Assembly (NCBI GenBank): GCA_024679565.1
Contig: JAIBDD010000010.1
Location: 1-64,000, forward strand
DNA: 64,000 bases
DNA from: Bacteroidota bacterium
Lineage (GTDB): Bacteria > Bacteroidota > Bacteroidia > NS11-12g > UBA9320
Direction of reading: 5' to 3'
In this document: in pieces, positions 8,318 through 17,077 of the stretch
How the letters are laid out: the number at the start of each line of letters is the position of its first letter
Numbering within the stretch: position 1 is the stretch's first letter
Position numbers and translations under genes: made by a program
The notes under the pieces: model-generated
Database searches by the model: none
Told to the model about the DNA's origin: nothing
Seen by the model: only the letters and a program-made list of their open reading frames with translations

Positions 8318-9333
8318 TCTAATTGTTCGGGGCCTTTCCCAACATTATCGCAAATATACTTTCCATTTGCACAAAGTGCTGCAAGTTCTGTGTCAATCAG
8401 CTTTTGAGCTTTGTCAATATCCTTTTCTGGATAAAGCATGTGCACATTTGCCCCAGCATCTAAAGTAAAAGCAATATGGCAGTCGTTTTGTTTGCGAAAA
8501 GTTTGAATTTTTTGAATTATCGCGAGCGTGTTTGGTAGCATTAGTATAAATGACGGATTCGACGTCATCATCAAACCATGAAGCATAAGTGCTTCTGATT
8601 CAATTAGTTCTGTGAAAGAGGCGAGGTCACCTTGTATTAAAATATCTTTAAGCTTCGCCATGTTTTCTTGCGCAACTTTAAACCGTTGCTCACTAAATGG
8701 GTGTGAGTCTAATAAGCCGTGACCAACCGTGCTAGATACAGATTTTTGACCTTCGTGTACAAGTAAGATGGTGTCTTGATAATTGTGGAAAACAGGATGA
8801 GCCTCAGTGAATGGTGAGGCGTGTTTGTCGCTGCTCGAATCAAATTTAGGGTGCTCGCCCCATTCAACCAATCCGCCAAAAACGGATCGGCTTGCGCTTC
8901 CACTTCCTATACGCGCAAGGTTACTTGCTTCTTCGAAGAACGGTTTGTCTAGTTTCCCAATTGACTCTAAAAGACTGCAGGTGCAAAGTGCCAAAGCACT
9001 CATGCCACTGGCAGAGCTGGCTATTCCGCTGCTGTGTGGAAAGGTATTTGACGTGTATATATCAAACTTGAAAGTCTTCAAGACAGGGTACAATTCACTC
9101 ACATGATCAAAAAACTTGGTGACTTTCGGTTTGAAACCCTCGTTTAATACGTTGTCTAGATAGACGGAAACATCTGTGTTTTCGTTTTTCGACCAGCGCA
9201 ATTCGGTGGTCGTATGGCAATTCGATAAGGTGAAACTCAAACTGGCATTCGATGGAATTTGGAATCCCTTTTTTCCCCAATATTTAACCAAAGCAATATT
9301 GCTTGGGCTTTGCCATTTAACACTTCCTTTCAT
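8311..9333 (-). CDS. mvaD: Diphosphomevalonate decarboxylase
   Basis: A 340-residue GHMP-superfamily enzyme that uses ATP to convert 5-diphosphomevalonate to isopentenyl diphosphate. WQSPSNIALVKYWGKK, the N-terminal substrate-binding strand of this enzyme, is near-diagnostic. The ATP loop is SSGIASSASGMSALAL, and ARIGSGSASRSVFGG contains the conserved Ser/Arg catalytic region. ATG at 9331-9333 is chosen over a GTG 6 bp upstream because the product begins MKGSVKWQSPSN. A TATCTTCG -7 box ends 7 nt upstream, so this gene may start its own transcript with mvk and the UbiA gene. Confidence 0.93.
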   Translation of the reverse strand: MKGSVKWQSPSNIALVKYWGKKGFQIPSNASLSFTLSNCHTTTELRWSKNENTDVSVYLDNVLNEGFKPKVTKFFDHVSELYPVLKTFKFDIYTSNTFPHSSGIASSASGMSALALCTCSLLESIGKLDKPFFEEASNLARIGSGSASRSVFGGLVEWGEHPKFDSSSDKHASPFTEAHPVFHNYQDTILLVHEGQKSVSSTVGHGLLDSHPFSEQRFKVAQENMAKLKDILIQGDLASFTELIESEALMLHGLMMTSNPSFILMLPNTLAIIQKIQTFRKQNDCHIAFTLDAGANVHMLYPEKDIDKAQKLIDTELAALCANGKYICDNVGKGPEQLEC

Positions 9334-9340
9334 GAGCACG

Positions 9341-9348
9341 CGAAGATA
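9341..9348 (-). promoter_or_regulatory. -7 box TATCTTCG upstream of mvaD
   Basis: On the minus strand TATCTTCG (7 of 8 to TAnnTTTG) ends 7 nt before the mvaD ATG. It suggests an internal promoter for mvaD-mvk-ubiA downstream of the GYDIA kinase gene. Confidence 0.4.
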
Positions 9349-9417
9349 ACAAAGGTCAATACTATTTTGTTTAGAATTATTACCCGAAGCAAATTCGGTT
9401 TTTGGACTTGGTACGGC

Positions 9418-10317
9418 TTACGATTGTATCATCTCATCCCAAGATAAAATAACGTCATACCCTTTTTCTTTGAAGTAGTCTTGGTCATCTGGGTTGCCTA
9501 CAACCAAAATGAAATCACCACCCCAACCACCTAATGATTTAATTGCAAATGGATAGTCCCGGAAACGTTGGTATTTAATTGTTGGACGATTAAGGATGTC
9601 GCTCAGTTCACGTTCATGGGAAGTCATGATGTACGAGAAATCAGTGAGGGTTTCGCATGTCATAAGGTCATCTGTCAAGTCATTAAACAACGCAACATCT
9701 TCTGCTGAAATACTTTTAGCGTCGAACTTCAATACTTCATCTTCAGAAATCTTCTTTTCTCCGAGATAAACAAAAAATATCTGATGGCTGAAATCCGGTT
9801 GAAATGTTACTTGTTCCCAATGGGCAACTCCGTTTTCGATTTGATATAATATGGTATGATCCTCCAAACCTGTGGCCACATCATAACCACTTCCTCTAAA
9901 GGCTGCGTGCAACAAGTCAATAGGGTCAACTTCAGCCCATTTAGCCAAATTAGCAACAAGCGTTGAGCTTGATCCAAGGCCCCATAGTCGATCAAATTCA
10001 AGTGTGGTAACAATGTCGAATCCCTGTCCTGAATCGAACACGGATGACTGGTCGTATATAAATTTAAATAGGGCAGAAAGTCTATCTTCAACCAAGGAGT
10101 TAACGGACACCGCGACCGAGAATTCGGCTACGGAAAATTCATTTTCAAACCAACAATTGCCTTGATGATCAATTGACTTCCAATGAATGAAGGCACTGTT
10201 CGCAGGAGTTACTTGCATCGTTTGCCCGCGTTTAGTTGGGATCGATAAAGCTTTGGCCCCAGCCAACACCATGTACTCACTTGTGAGCATCAATTTACCA
10301 GAAGAATAAAACTCCAT
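9418..10317 (-). CDS. GYDIA-family GHMP kinase (possible phosphomevalonate kinase)
   Basis: A 299-residue GHMP kinase. Motif 1 is YSSGKLMLTSEYMVLAGA, the ATP motif is LWGLGSSSTLVANLA, and the naming motif is RGSGYDVA (GYDIA with a conservative I-to-V change). The C-terminal glycine motif is KSLGGWGGDFILV. This family lies beside mvaD and mvk in many Bacteroidota. The mevalonate route needs a phosphomevalonate kinase between Mvk and MvaD, and no other candidate is in the cluster, so I infer that activity. It is not proven by sequence. It is the first gene of the minus-strand cluster, with a TAAATTTG box ending 4 nt before the ATG. A 78-bp gap separates it from mvaD. Confidence 0.85.
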   Translation of the reverse strand: MEFYSSGKLMLTSEYMVLAGAKALSIPTKRGQTMQVTPANSAFIHWKSIDHQGNCWFENEFSVAEFSVAVSVNSLVEDRLSALFKFIYDQSSVFDSGQGFDIVTTLEFDRLWGLGSSSTLVANLAKWAEVDPIDLLHAAFRGSGYDVATGLEDHTILYQIENGVAHWEQVTFQPDFSHQIFFVYLGEKKISEDEVLKFDAKSISAEDVALFNDLTDDLMTCETLTDFSYIMTSHERELSDILNRPTIKYQRFRDYPFAIKSLGGWGGDFILVVGNPDDQDYFKEKGYDVILSWDEMIQS

Positions 10318-10321
10318 GAGG

Positions 10322-10329
10322 CAAATTTA
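10322..10329 (-). promoter_or_regulatory. -7 box TAAATTTG for the mevalonate cluster
   Basis: Exact TAnnTTTG match on the minus strand, ending 4 nt before the kinase ATG at 10317. The transcript would be leaderless or nearly so. It lies back to back with the plus-strand box at 10345-10352. Confidence 0.6.
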
Positions 10330-10344
10330 GACGAGTTCAATTAT

Positions 10345-10352
10345 TAATTTTG
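10345..10352 (+). promoter_or_regulatory. -7 box TAATTTTG
   Basis: Exact TAnnTTTG match, ending 18 nt before ATG 10371 of the following gene. Together with the minus-strand box it forms a compact divergent promoter. Confidence 0.5.
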
Positions 10353-10370
10353 AGGTAAAAACAAATTACA

Positions 10371-10898
10371 ATGGATAATTTAACAATTGGAACAAGAATA
10401 AAACACGATACGTATGGTCAGGGTATCATTTGTCGTGTAGGTGTAGAGTTTATATCAATAAGTTTTTTTGAAGGTGGGTTGCGAGAAATTCCACGTATTG
10501 AGGAGGGAATTGAAGTCATTGAGGCCATTGAAGAGCCAACCAATATGGTGAGTTTCGACGAGGTTGAAGACATGTTGTATCGAATTTTAACCAAACATAC
10601 AGACACTGCAGAGATCGTAGAAATTGCAGATAAGTTTAAAGGAGGCTTGTTGGTACTAGAACCCAAAGACGAAAATTTGCAAGTAAAAGAAATACCAATT
10701 GACACCTTCTTTCATAAAATTGTTATGGTACGAGATCGATTGCGTGTACTTGAGCAAAACATCAACTCGCATAAATCACTTTCTGATGCAGATAAGGTAG
10801 GATTGCAGCAATATGTAACCAGAGCGTATGGGTCTTTAACAACGTTTAATGTGCTGTTTAAAGACAAGGACCATCAATTCAAGGGAGCTGGGAAATAA
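10371..10898 (+). CDS. Conserved hypothetical protein with SH3-like N-terminus
   Basis: A 175-residue cytoplasmic protein without signal or membrane segments. The first ~45 residues (IGTRIKHDTYGQGIICRV, then ISISFFEGGLREI) look like the small beta-barrel 'G-x-x-I-x-H-x-x-Y-G-x-G' domain seen at the ends of UvrD/PcrA helicases and in other nucleic-acid proteins. The remainder is acidic and helical (EVEDMLYRILTKHTDTAEIVEIADKF) with a second mixed segment. I do not recognise a named family. Its 3' end overlaps the convergent J-domain gene by 25 bp. Confidence 0.75.
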   Translation: MDNLTIGTRIKHDTYGQGIICRVGVEFISISFFEGGLREIPRIEEGIEVIEAIEEPTNMVSFDEVEDMLYRILTKHTDTAEIVEIADKFKGGLLVLEPKDENLQVKEIPIDTFFHKIVMVRDRLRVLEQNINSHKSLSDADKVGLQQYVTRAYGSLTTFNVLFKDKDHQFKGAGK

Positions 10899-11848
10899 TA
10901 CGGAGAGTCACGTTCTACTAACTCCATGATGCGAGGGTTTGCTTTTGAGAATCGAATCAAAACCCAATGGTGCTGTTCATCACAAATCACATTTTCATTT
11001 AAATCCATCCGTTTGACAATGGGTTTTTGGGCTCCAATAGGCGTAAATAAAATTTCAATCTCGCCCAAACCATCCACGTCGCTATACGACACAATAGCAT
11101 TTTTGCCATAATGTTTAAGGTGGTATGATTTGCGGTAAGCGTTAAGCGTCGGTAAAATTGTTAAGCCAATGCATAAGAATGCTAACCAAGTAATGGTACT
11201 TTTTCTTAGGTAAGCAAATTTCTGCTTGCCAGAATAGGCTCTAAATCTATACATCTTGTATAAATGAGAGTACATACCAAGGGAAGCAAACACAAATAGA
11301 AAGAATCCCAACACAGCAAACATGTGGTCGTACGATTCTTCATCAACAAACCAGTTGCTATACACTTGTTGCCAACCAACGAACGACACTACTGCCCAAC
11401 CAAATATTCTGGCAGGATAGGGTAAACGATTATTTTGACGCTGGTAAAACAACATGTCCATGCGTAATTTGATTCGTTCGGTTCGCGCCTTACGATCCAT
11501 GTATTCTGCCCTCGACATTGGCTTTTTCTGACCCTTTCTCGTTCCGCTAGATGGTGATTGTCGCTGAGTGGTTCGTGAATTACCAGTTTCTAAGTAATAC
11601 CGCAGTTTAACGTCGTGGTAGTATCTCGTATTCTTGTCTGATAAGGTGTCGTAAGCTTTTGAAATAATCTTGAAGCGTTCACCGTCTGAGTTTGGAGCAA
11701 CATCTGGGTGATGAAGCTTTGCGAGCTTTATATAAGCCTTCCGAATCAACGATTCATCCGCAAAATTGGAAACGCCTAAAATTTTATAGCAGTTGGTCAA
11801 CAGTGGACTGGTTTTTGATTGTATTTTATCGGATACTTGCCAAAGCAA
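10874..11848 (-). CDS. Membrane protein with N-terminal J domain
   Basis: A 324-residue protein. Residues ~20-80 form a J domain (CYKILGVSNFADESLIRKAYIKLAKLHHPDVAPN, then SDKNTRYYHD) with the intact HPD tripeptide needed to stimulate DnaK. A basic linker (~85-130) follows, then three hydrophobic segments (around YPARIFGWAVVSFVGW, MFAVLGFFLFVFASLG and TWLAFLCIGLTILP), and a C-terminal soluble part. It is not DnaJ itself, because the G/F and zinc-finger regions are absent. It is probably a membrane-anchored DnaK partner. TTG at 11846-11848 is the apparent start, with no ATG before the J domain. The end overlaps the convergent gene. Confidence 0.85.
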   Translation of the reverse strand: MLWQVSDKIQSKTSPLLTNCYKILGVSNFADESLIRKAYIKLAKLHHPDVAPNSDGERFKIISKAYDTLSDKNTRYYHDVKLRYYLETGNSRTTQRQSPSSGTRKGQKKPMSRAEYMDRKARTERIKLRMDMLFYQRQNNRLPYPARIFGWAVVSFVGWQQVYSNWFVDEESYDHMFAVLGFFLFVFASLGMYSHLYKMYRFRAYSGKQKFAYLRKSTITWLAFLCIGLTILPTLNAYRKSYHLKHYGKNAIVSYSDVDGLGEIEILFTPIGAQKPIVKRMDLNENVICDEQHHWVLIRFSKANPRIMELVERDSPYYFPAPLN

Positions 11849-11959
11849 ACATTTTTATTTTAAAATTTCGTTATGTACAGCAATCTGCTTAACAACAATT
11901 TGTAAATAAGAATGCAATGCGGCGCATATTAATCCGAAAGTTACAACGTTAAATTATAC

Positions 11960-13498
11960 ATGCTATTGCGATTGGTTTATAGAGGTTTTGGAGTCTTACT
12001 CATTTTATTGACTACCCAAGCTGTGTTTGCTCAACAGCTTTCACCAAACTCCTATAATTATGGGAAAGTGAAGTTGTGGAATAATCCTAAGGCTCAGTTA
12101 ACATTCACAAACACCAGCAGAAAGAAGATGTTGTTTTTGCCGATTCCATATCAGCGCAACCTTTATGTTCATTTACCGGATGGTTATATCATGCCCGGTG
12201 AAACGGTTGAGATTGAAGCCATTTACTATACCGAAAACTTAGGGAATTTTAGTGTACAACAACCCTTGTACCTAAGTGGTTGGAATGAACCAGTCTACCT
12301 TAGTTTGAAAGGCAAGATTTCTAGTTTTCACCCAGATGCGCACATTGCTTGCCCTAACATGGGGCAGGAGCAAAAAGAAGAGGCAACCTCTCAAATTGCG
12401 GAAGTAATCATTAAAGATAAAGTCACTGGAGAAATACTCAATGGAGTAGATTTACTTCTGGTAGGACCAAATAAGAACTTCTTTGTTGAACGTACTCGGA
12501 AAAAAAGTATTCCGTTAAAAAAAGTGGGCACTGGATTATACCAAATCGACGTTAGTAAGCCTGGTTATATATCCAAACAAGACGTTGTTTATATCAATAA
12601 AACGACACAACAAATAGTCATTGAAATAGAACGCAGCCCACGCGAGTTTGACGTGATTGAGAAAGTGCCAGAATCAGAAGTTCCCGATGAAATCGTTGAA
12701 ATTGATAAGCCAAAGGAAACGGATCAAGATGCCATTGAACGATTGAGGAAAAAGATGGATGAGAAGTTTAAAGGAAAAACCATTATTGAGCGTGATGTTA
12801 TGGTGGTTAAAGAGTCTGGTGATTCTGCACAAGAAGAAGAAACCGTTTTTAATGACGTAATAGAGACTGACACGGTTCCGATTGTGGACAATACACCACA
12901 AGAAGATTTTTCATCGTCTGGAGAACTAAATCCTGAAAAGTATGTTTCTAATAACGTCGTGTTTTTGATTGACGAGTCGTCGAGTATGATGCTAAACGAA
13001 AAAATGGACATGCTTAAATTGTCAATGAAAAACGTAGTTACTGCATTGCGGGCTGACGACAGAGTTACCATAATCGTGTATTCAAAACATGCACAAGTTC
13101 GGTTGGCCTCTACAACAGGTGATAAGAAGGACATCATCAATGCGGTGATTGACTCTTTAACCCCTGGTGGCCGTTCGTACGGAGCAGAAGGCTTGGCTAT
13201 GTCTTATCGGTTTGCAAAGCGAAATTTCATATCTGGAGGTAACAACCAATTGATTTTGGCAACCGATGGATTGTTTAATTCGCCAGATTATACACAGCGC
13301 GATATGTACTCAATGGCGCAAACACATGCCTCAGTGGGTATTATAACTACTGTTGTTGGATTTGGTAAAAACAAAGAAGCTATGGCATTTATGCAGAACC
13401 TTTCTAAGAATGGAGATGGGAGTTTTATTAAGATTAAAACTGCAGGTGAAGCACAGGACGCACTGCTGTCAGAGATTATGCAAAATGCGTTACGCTAG
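11960..13498 (+). CDS. Exported VWA-domain protein
   Basis: A 512-residue protein with a signal peptide (residues 1-25, ending VFAQ). Residues 26-130 resemble the DUF1573/ASPM-type Ig-like fold (LSPNSYNYGKVKL, LTFTNTSRKKML, MPGETVEIEAIYY). Residues ~145-225 form a carboxypeptidase-regulatory-like domain (IIKDKVTGEILNGVDLLL, then ISKPGYISKQDVVYI-type strands). A charged linker (~230-330) follows. Residues 335-512 are a von Willebrand A domain with a complete MIDAS: DESSSM (DxSxS), the Thr region RSYGAEG and the Asp in LATDGLF. It probably binds protein ligands at the cell envelope in a metal-dependent way. Partners are unknown. Confidence 0.85.
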   Translation: MLLRLVYRGFGVLLILLTTQAVFAQQLSPNSYNYGKVKLWNNPKAQLTFTNTSRKKMLFLPIPYQRNLYVHLPDGYIMPGETVEIEAIYYTENLGNFSVQQPLYLSGWNEPVYLSLKGKISSFHPDAHIACPNMGQEQKEEATSQIAEVIIKDKVTGEILNGVDLLLVGPNKNFFVERTRKKSIPLKKVGTGLYQIDVSKPGYISKQDVVYINKTTQQIVIEIERSPREFDVIEKVPESEVPDEIVEIDKPKETDQDAIERLRKKMDEKFKGKTIIERDVMVVKESGDSAQEEETVFNDVIETDTVPIVDNTPQEDFSSSGELNPEKYVSNNVVFLIDESSSMMLNEKMDMLKLSMKNVVTALRADDRVTIIVYSKHAQVRLASTTGDKKDIINAVIDSLTPGGRSYGAEGLAMSYRFAKRNFISGGNNQLILATDGLFNSPDYTQRDMYSMAQTHASVGIITTVVGFGKNKEAMAFMQNLSKNGDGSFIKIKTAGEAQDALLSEIMQNALR

Positions 13499-13551
13499 TG
13501 TAAAGTTATTGTCTGGTTATCCGCATTCCTTTTTAAATCTTGTCAACCGTT

Positions 13552-13559
13552 TACTTTTG
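13552..13559 (+). promoter_or_regulatory. -7 box TACTTTTG
   Basis: Exact TAnnTTTG match ending 18 nt before ATG 13578 of the Reeler-like cargo gene. Confidence 0.5.
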
Positions 13560-13577
13560 TAGTCTCTTAAAAATTCT

Positions 13578-16130
13578 ATGAAAAAAATAGTTACCCTATC
13601 ATTTACGTTGGCTTTAGTATTGGTGTCGGTAAAATCTTTCACTTATCGAAGTGGAGGTGTTCAAGGATATACCAATGCTCCATCCGAAAACAATTGTACC
13701 TCATGTCATAGTGGTACTTCTTTAAACGGTGGTGGAGGATCTCTTTCGGATTTCACCCTTTCTTTTGCTGGCGGACCAAACGGTTATAAACCAGATTCGA
13801 CATATTCGCTAACGCTGAAATACAAGCAAACTTCTAAGTCGCGTTTTGGATTTAGTATCACTGCTTTGGATGATTCCGCAAAAGCGCCTGCTGGCAGTTT
13901 TACGATCACCAGTAGCAGAACACAAAAAAGAACCAAAACCTATTCTGGGAAAACACGCCAGTATGTAGAGCATACCAATGCTGGTACTGCGTCAACAAGT
14001 TCAAACACAACCGAATGGGAGTTTGATTGGAAAGCACCATCGTCTAACGTGGGCAAGATTAACTTCTACGCAGTAGTGAATGCTACTAACGCTGATGGAA
14101 GAAACAGTGGAGATCAAATATACGCGAAGGTATTTACGATGAACTTGGATGGACTTCCAGTGGCAACGGCAAATGCAAAAGACACGTTGGTGTGTGCAGG
14201 TCAGTCAGTAGCTTTACTTGGCAGTGGAACAAATACACCAACCGCATATTCTTGGATATTCCCTGGAGGGAGTCCTTCTGTCTCTACTGCGAAAAACCCA
14301 ACCACATTGTACTCAGGTTTTGGCAACAAATTTGCCATACTAAGAGTTCAAAATTCAGTCGGTTGGAGTCAGCCAGATACACAGATAATCAAGGTGCTTC
14401 AAGCGCCTACCGCATTTATTTCAGGGTCTAAAACGTATACAATTTGTCCAGGAGATTCTGTAAAACTGACGGCTAATTTTAACGTAAAATATAGCTACAC
14501 ATGGTCTACCGGTTATACAGGTGGCAATACAATATATGCTAAAGATACAGGGAGTTGCTTTGTTACCGTTAAATCTGGTGATTGCTCACGCGTGAGTAAC
14601 GTAATTACCGTAAAACATTTTGATGTACCAACACCGACCATTACGTCGTCGAATACAGACGACTCTATATGTTCAGGGGCTTTGGTTACATTGACATCAA
14701 GCACAGGCTTTGATAGTTTGATTTGGTATAAAGACCAAGCAGAGATAGGTAAATCTACCGCGGTTACCTTTAATGTGAACATAGATTCTGGCGCATCTTA
14801 CCAAGTAAGAGGTTGGACAAGTGACGGATGCTTGAGTGATTATTCTAACAGTATCTCGTATAAAGGTATAGATCGTGATGTGGCACCAACAGTGGTATGT
14901 ACCAACCGCGAACCTTTCAGTGTTACTTACGACTGGTCAGGTTTGTCGACCCACAATGGTGTTCAGGTGAGTAACGATAAAGGGAAATCTTGGAACACAC
15001 CGTCGAGTGGAAGTTCGGGTAATACTCATAAGTTAATTGGTCTTGACCCGGAAGAAGATTACGAAATTTGGGTACGCGCTGTTACGCAAGCACCATGTTT
15101 TTATAGTGAAGTAACAAAACAAGTGTGCAGAACAGGGAAGTGCAGTCCGCTGGACGCAAGCATACAAGTTGATACAAACATTTGTAAAGGCGATGAAGTC
15201 AGTGTGACCATCAATGGTTTGGCAAACGAGCACTATTCACTTGCCTTTGAAGGAGGTGGAAGTTTTACAGATACCAGTTTTAAATTCTCTCCTCAAAATG
15301 AAGGTAACTACACCATATTGGTAACAGACAGTAATTTTATTGGGTGTCCACCTAAGAAGTTAACGTTCCCAATACATATTGATGAGATTTCTGGTCTGCG
15401 TTTTAGAACAAACAAACCAAGTAACACCTTTTGCACAGGTGATACCATTAAGTTTACCGCCTCAAGCGGGAACGATACGTATAAGTTTTATGTCAATGGA
15501 GGTTTGAGAGCAACCCTAAATGACAGCTTTTATTTTGAAGCCCAATTCAATGATGGAGACTCCGCATTTGTAGAGGTAACAAAAGGTGCTTGTGAAGCAA
15601 GTTCAGAAAGTATATTCCTTTCTGTGGTACCCACGCCAACAGCAAAGTTTAGTTACACCAACGTGGGTAGCGACTATACTTTTAAACCAGACAACTCAAA
15701 TTATCAGGCGTATTTCTGGGAATTTGGCGATGGTTTTACTAGTGTGTTACAAGAGCCACAACACAATTACAAATCCAGCTCAAACAAAACAGTAAATGTT
15801 GAGTTAGAAGTTACCGATAACAATGACTGTAAGGCTAAGGCAACGGATAAATTAGATATTCCAGACTTTAGTTCAGTTGAAGAATTAGCCAAACTGGGTC
15901 TTAAAATGTACCCGAGCCCTGTGCAAGATAAGTTGTTTATTGAGTGGTCAAATGAGGTTAAATCTCAAACACGTGTAACTATCTATACAGTAGATGGGCA
16001 AAATGTTGCAATGTTTACAAATAATCTTAGCGCTTTCTCAGTTGATTTGACGACTATTGTACATGGTTTATATGTTATTGAAATTCAAAGCGACGAACTA
16101 ACGATTCGTCAACGTTTGATAAAGAATTAA
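13578..16130 (+). CDS. T9SS cargo with choice-of-anchor V (Reeler-like) and PKD domains
   Basis: An 850-residue secreted protein. The signal peptide is followed by RSGGVQGYTNAPSENNCTSCH, a start typical of 'choice-of-anchor V' proteins, which contains a single CxxCH haem c-type motif. A Reeler-like beta-sandwich (~50-200) ends GDQIYAKVFTMNL. Several Ig-like or SprB-like repeats with paired Cys follow (VCAGQSVALLGSG, ICPGDSVKLTANF, ICSGALVTLTSS, ICKGDEVSVTING, FCTGDTIKFTAS). One FN3-like segment is seen around ~435-520 and a PKD domain (YFWEFGDGFTSVLQEPQHNY) at ~710-760. The final ~70 residues (LGLKMYPSPVQDKLFIEW to LTIRQRLIKN) are a T9SS sorting domain. Likely a large surface protein with no catalytic site recognised. 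Confidence 0.88.
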   Translation: MKKIVTLSFTLALVLVSVKSFTYRSGGVQGYTNAPSENNCTSCHSGTSLNGGGGSLSDFTLSFAGGPNGYKPDSTYSLTLKYKQTSKSRFGFSITALDDSAKAPAGSFTITSSRTQKRTKTYSGKTRQYVEHTNAGTASTSSNTTEWEFDWKAPSSNVGKINFYAVVNATNADGRNSGDQIYAKVFTMNLDGLPVATANAKDTLVCAGQSVALLGSGTNTPTAYSWIFPGGSPSVSTAKNPTTLYSGFGNKFAILRVQNSVGWSQPDTQIIKVLQAPTAFISGSKTYTICPGDSVKLTANFNVKYSYTWSTGYTGGNTIYAKDTGSCFVTVKSGDCSRVSNVITVKHFDVPTPTITSSNTDDSICSGALVTLTSSTGFDSLIWYKDQAEIGKSTAVTFNVNIDSGASYQVRGWTSDGCLSDYSNSISYKGIDRDVAPTVVCTNREPFSVTYDWSGLSTHNGVQVSNDKGKSWNTPSSGSSGNTHKLIGLDPEEDYEIWVRAVTQAPCFYSEVTKQVCRTGKCSPLDASIQVDTNICKGDEVSVTINGLANEHYSLAFEGGGSFTDTSFKFSPQNEGNYTILVTDSNFIGCPPKKLTFPIHIDEISGLRFRTNKPSNTFCTGDTIKFTASSGNDTYKFYVNGGLRATLNDSFYFEAQFNDGDSAFVEVTKGACEASSESIFLSVVPTPTAKFSYTNVGSDYTFKPDNSNYQAYFWEFGDGFTSVLQEPQHNYKSSSNKTVNVELEVTDNNDCKAKATDKLDIPDFSSVEELAKLGLKMYPSPVQDKLFIEWSNEVKSQTRVTIYTVDGQNVAMFTNNLSAFSVDLTTIVHGLYVIEIQSDELTIRQRLIKN

Positions 16131-16151
16131 TCAAAGGTGAAATATTATCGG

Positions 16152-16182
16152 CCCGGGGGTGGAAGCATCCTCGGGTTTTTTT
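16152..16182 (+). terminator. Intrinsic terminator after the T9SS cargo gene
   Basis: A GC-rich stem (CCCGGGGGTG paired with CATCCTCGGG around a GGAAG loop) is followed by eight T. It overlaps the stop codon of the convergent transporter gene by 2 bp. Confidence 0.8.
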
Positions 16183-16939
16183 ATGCTTCTTTTTTAGCTT
16201 GCTCCAACATTTGAGCGGCAACATCATGCCCAAGGAATTTGTCAATCCAATTATGGATTACATACAAAAGTGGTGTCAGAATGATGGCAACTATAAACTT
16301 GTATATGTAATTGACAATGCCAATACCAATTACCAGCTTTAGCGGCATCACACCACTAATATAGAAGGCAATAAACAATACAACAAAGGAGTCAATGAAT
16401 TGAGATACGAGGGTTGATCCGGTTGCTCTTAACCATAGCTTCTTTTCTCCTGTAATACGTTTAATCCATTGAAAAACAGTCACATCTGCGATTTGTCCAA
16501 TTAAAAACGCGACCAGGGAGCCTGCTATTATCCAGAGTCCTTGACCAAACACATATTGAAAAGCATTATTCATGTTGGCGATACCGTTTTGTGCTTGACT
16601 AGAGATATAAAAATCGGCTGGTTTCAATCCAATCGAAAAATAGATCATAACAAAGGCATAGCTAATTAGTCCAACAGCGAAGTAGCTTAGAAAGCGTACC
16701 CCTTTTTTGCCAAAATATTCGTTAATGATGTCTGTAAGGATAAAAACAACAGGCCAAAGCAATACCCCTGCCGTAAGGTTGAATGGTAAGTGATTGCCAA
16801 ATATGTAAATGCCCGCAGGCTGCAAGCCCAACGTTTTTTCTACAGAAAATATCTTGCCGCCTATCAATTCGGCGAGCAAAGCATTGGCAATAAATATTCC
16901 ACCGAGAATAAGGAATAACTTACTTTTTTTCGAATCCAT
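16181..16939 (-). CDS. Queuosine precursor transporter (YhhQ/VUT family)
   Basis: A 252-residue polytopic membrane protein of the PF02592 (VUT/YhhQ) family, which takes up 7-deazaguanine precursors (preQ0/preQ1) for queuosine tRNA modification. Family features are the N-terminal NALLAELIGGKIFSV segment, the ILTDIINEYFGKKGVRF motif and the C-terminal FIDSFVVLFIAFYISG segment, over six to seven predicted helices. It stands alone with a -7 box 5 nt before the ATG. No queuosine synthesis gene is in the window. Substrate preference between preQ0, preQ1 and queuine cannot be told from this sequence. Confidence 0.88.
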   Translation of the reverse strand: MDSKKSKLFLILGGIFIANALLAELIGGKIFSVEKTLGLQPAGIYIFGNHLPFNLTAGVLLWPVVFILTDIINEYFGKKGVRFLSYFAVGLISYAFVMIYFSIGLKPADFYISSQAQNGIANMNNAFQYVFGQGLWIIAGSLVAFLIGQIADVTVFQWIKRITGEKKLWLRATGSTLVSQFIDSFVVLFIAFYISGVMPLKLVIGIGIVNYIYKFIVAIILTPLLYVIHNWIDKFLGHDVAAQMLEQAKKEA

Positions 16940-16944
16940 AAGTT

Positions 16945-16952
16945 CAAACGTA
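16945..16952 (-). promoter_or_regulatory. -7 box TACGTTTG
   Basis: Exact TAnnTTTG match on the minus strand, ending 5 nt before the transporter ATG at 16939. It predicts a leaderless or nearly leaderless mRNA. Confidence 0.6.
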
Positions 16953-17077
16953 CAAAATGCGTTTTAAACCTTTCGAAATACACATACTTGGCCTTGTACG
17001 AATTACTGTACAAAGTCATTCTATTTGGTATAACGCACTAAGGCGCTATAGCCCGTCGTTAGCTAGTTTTGTATATT

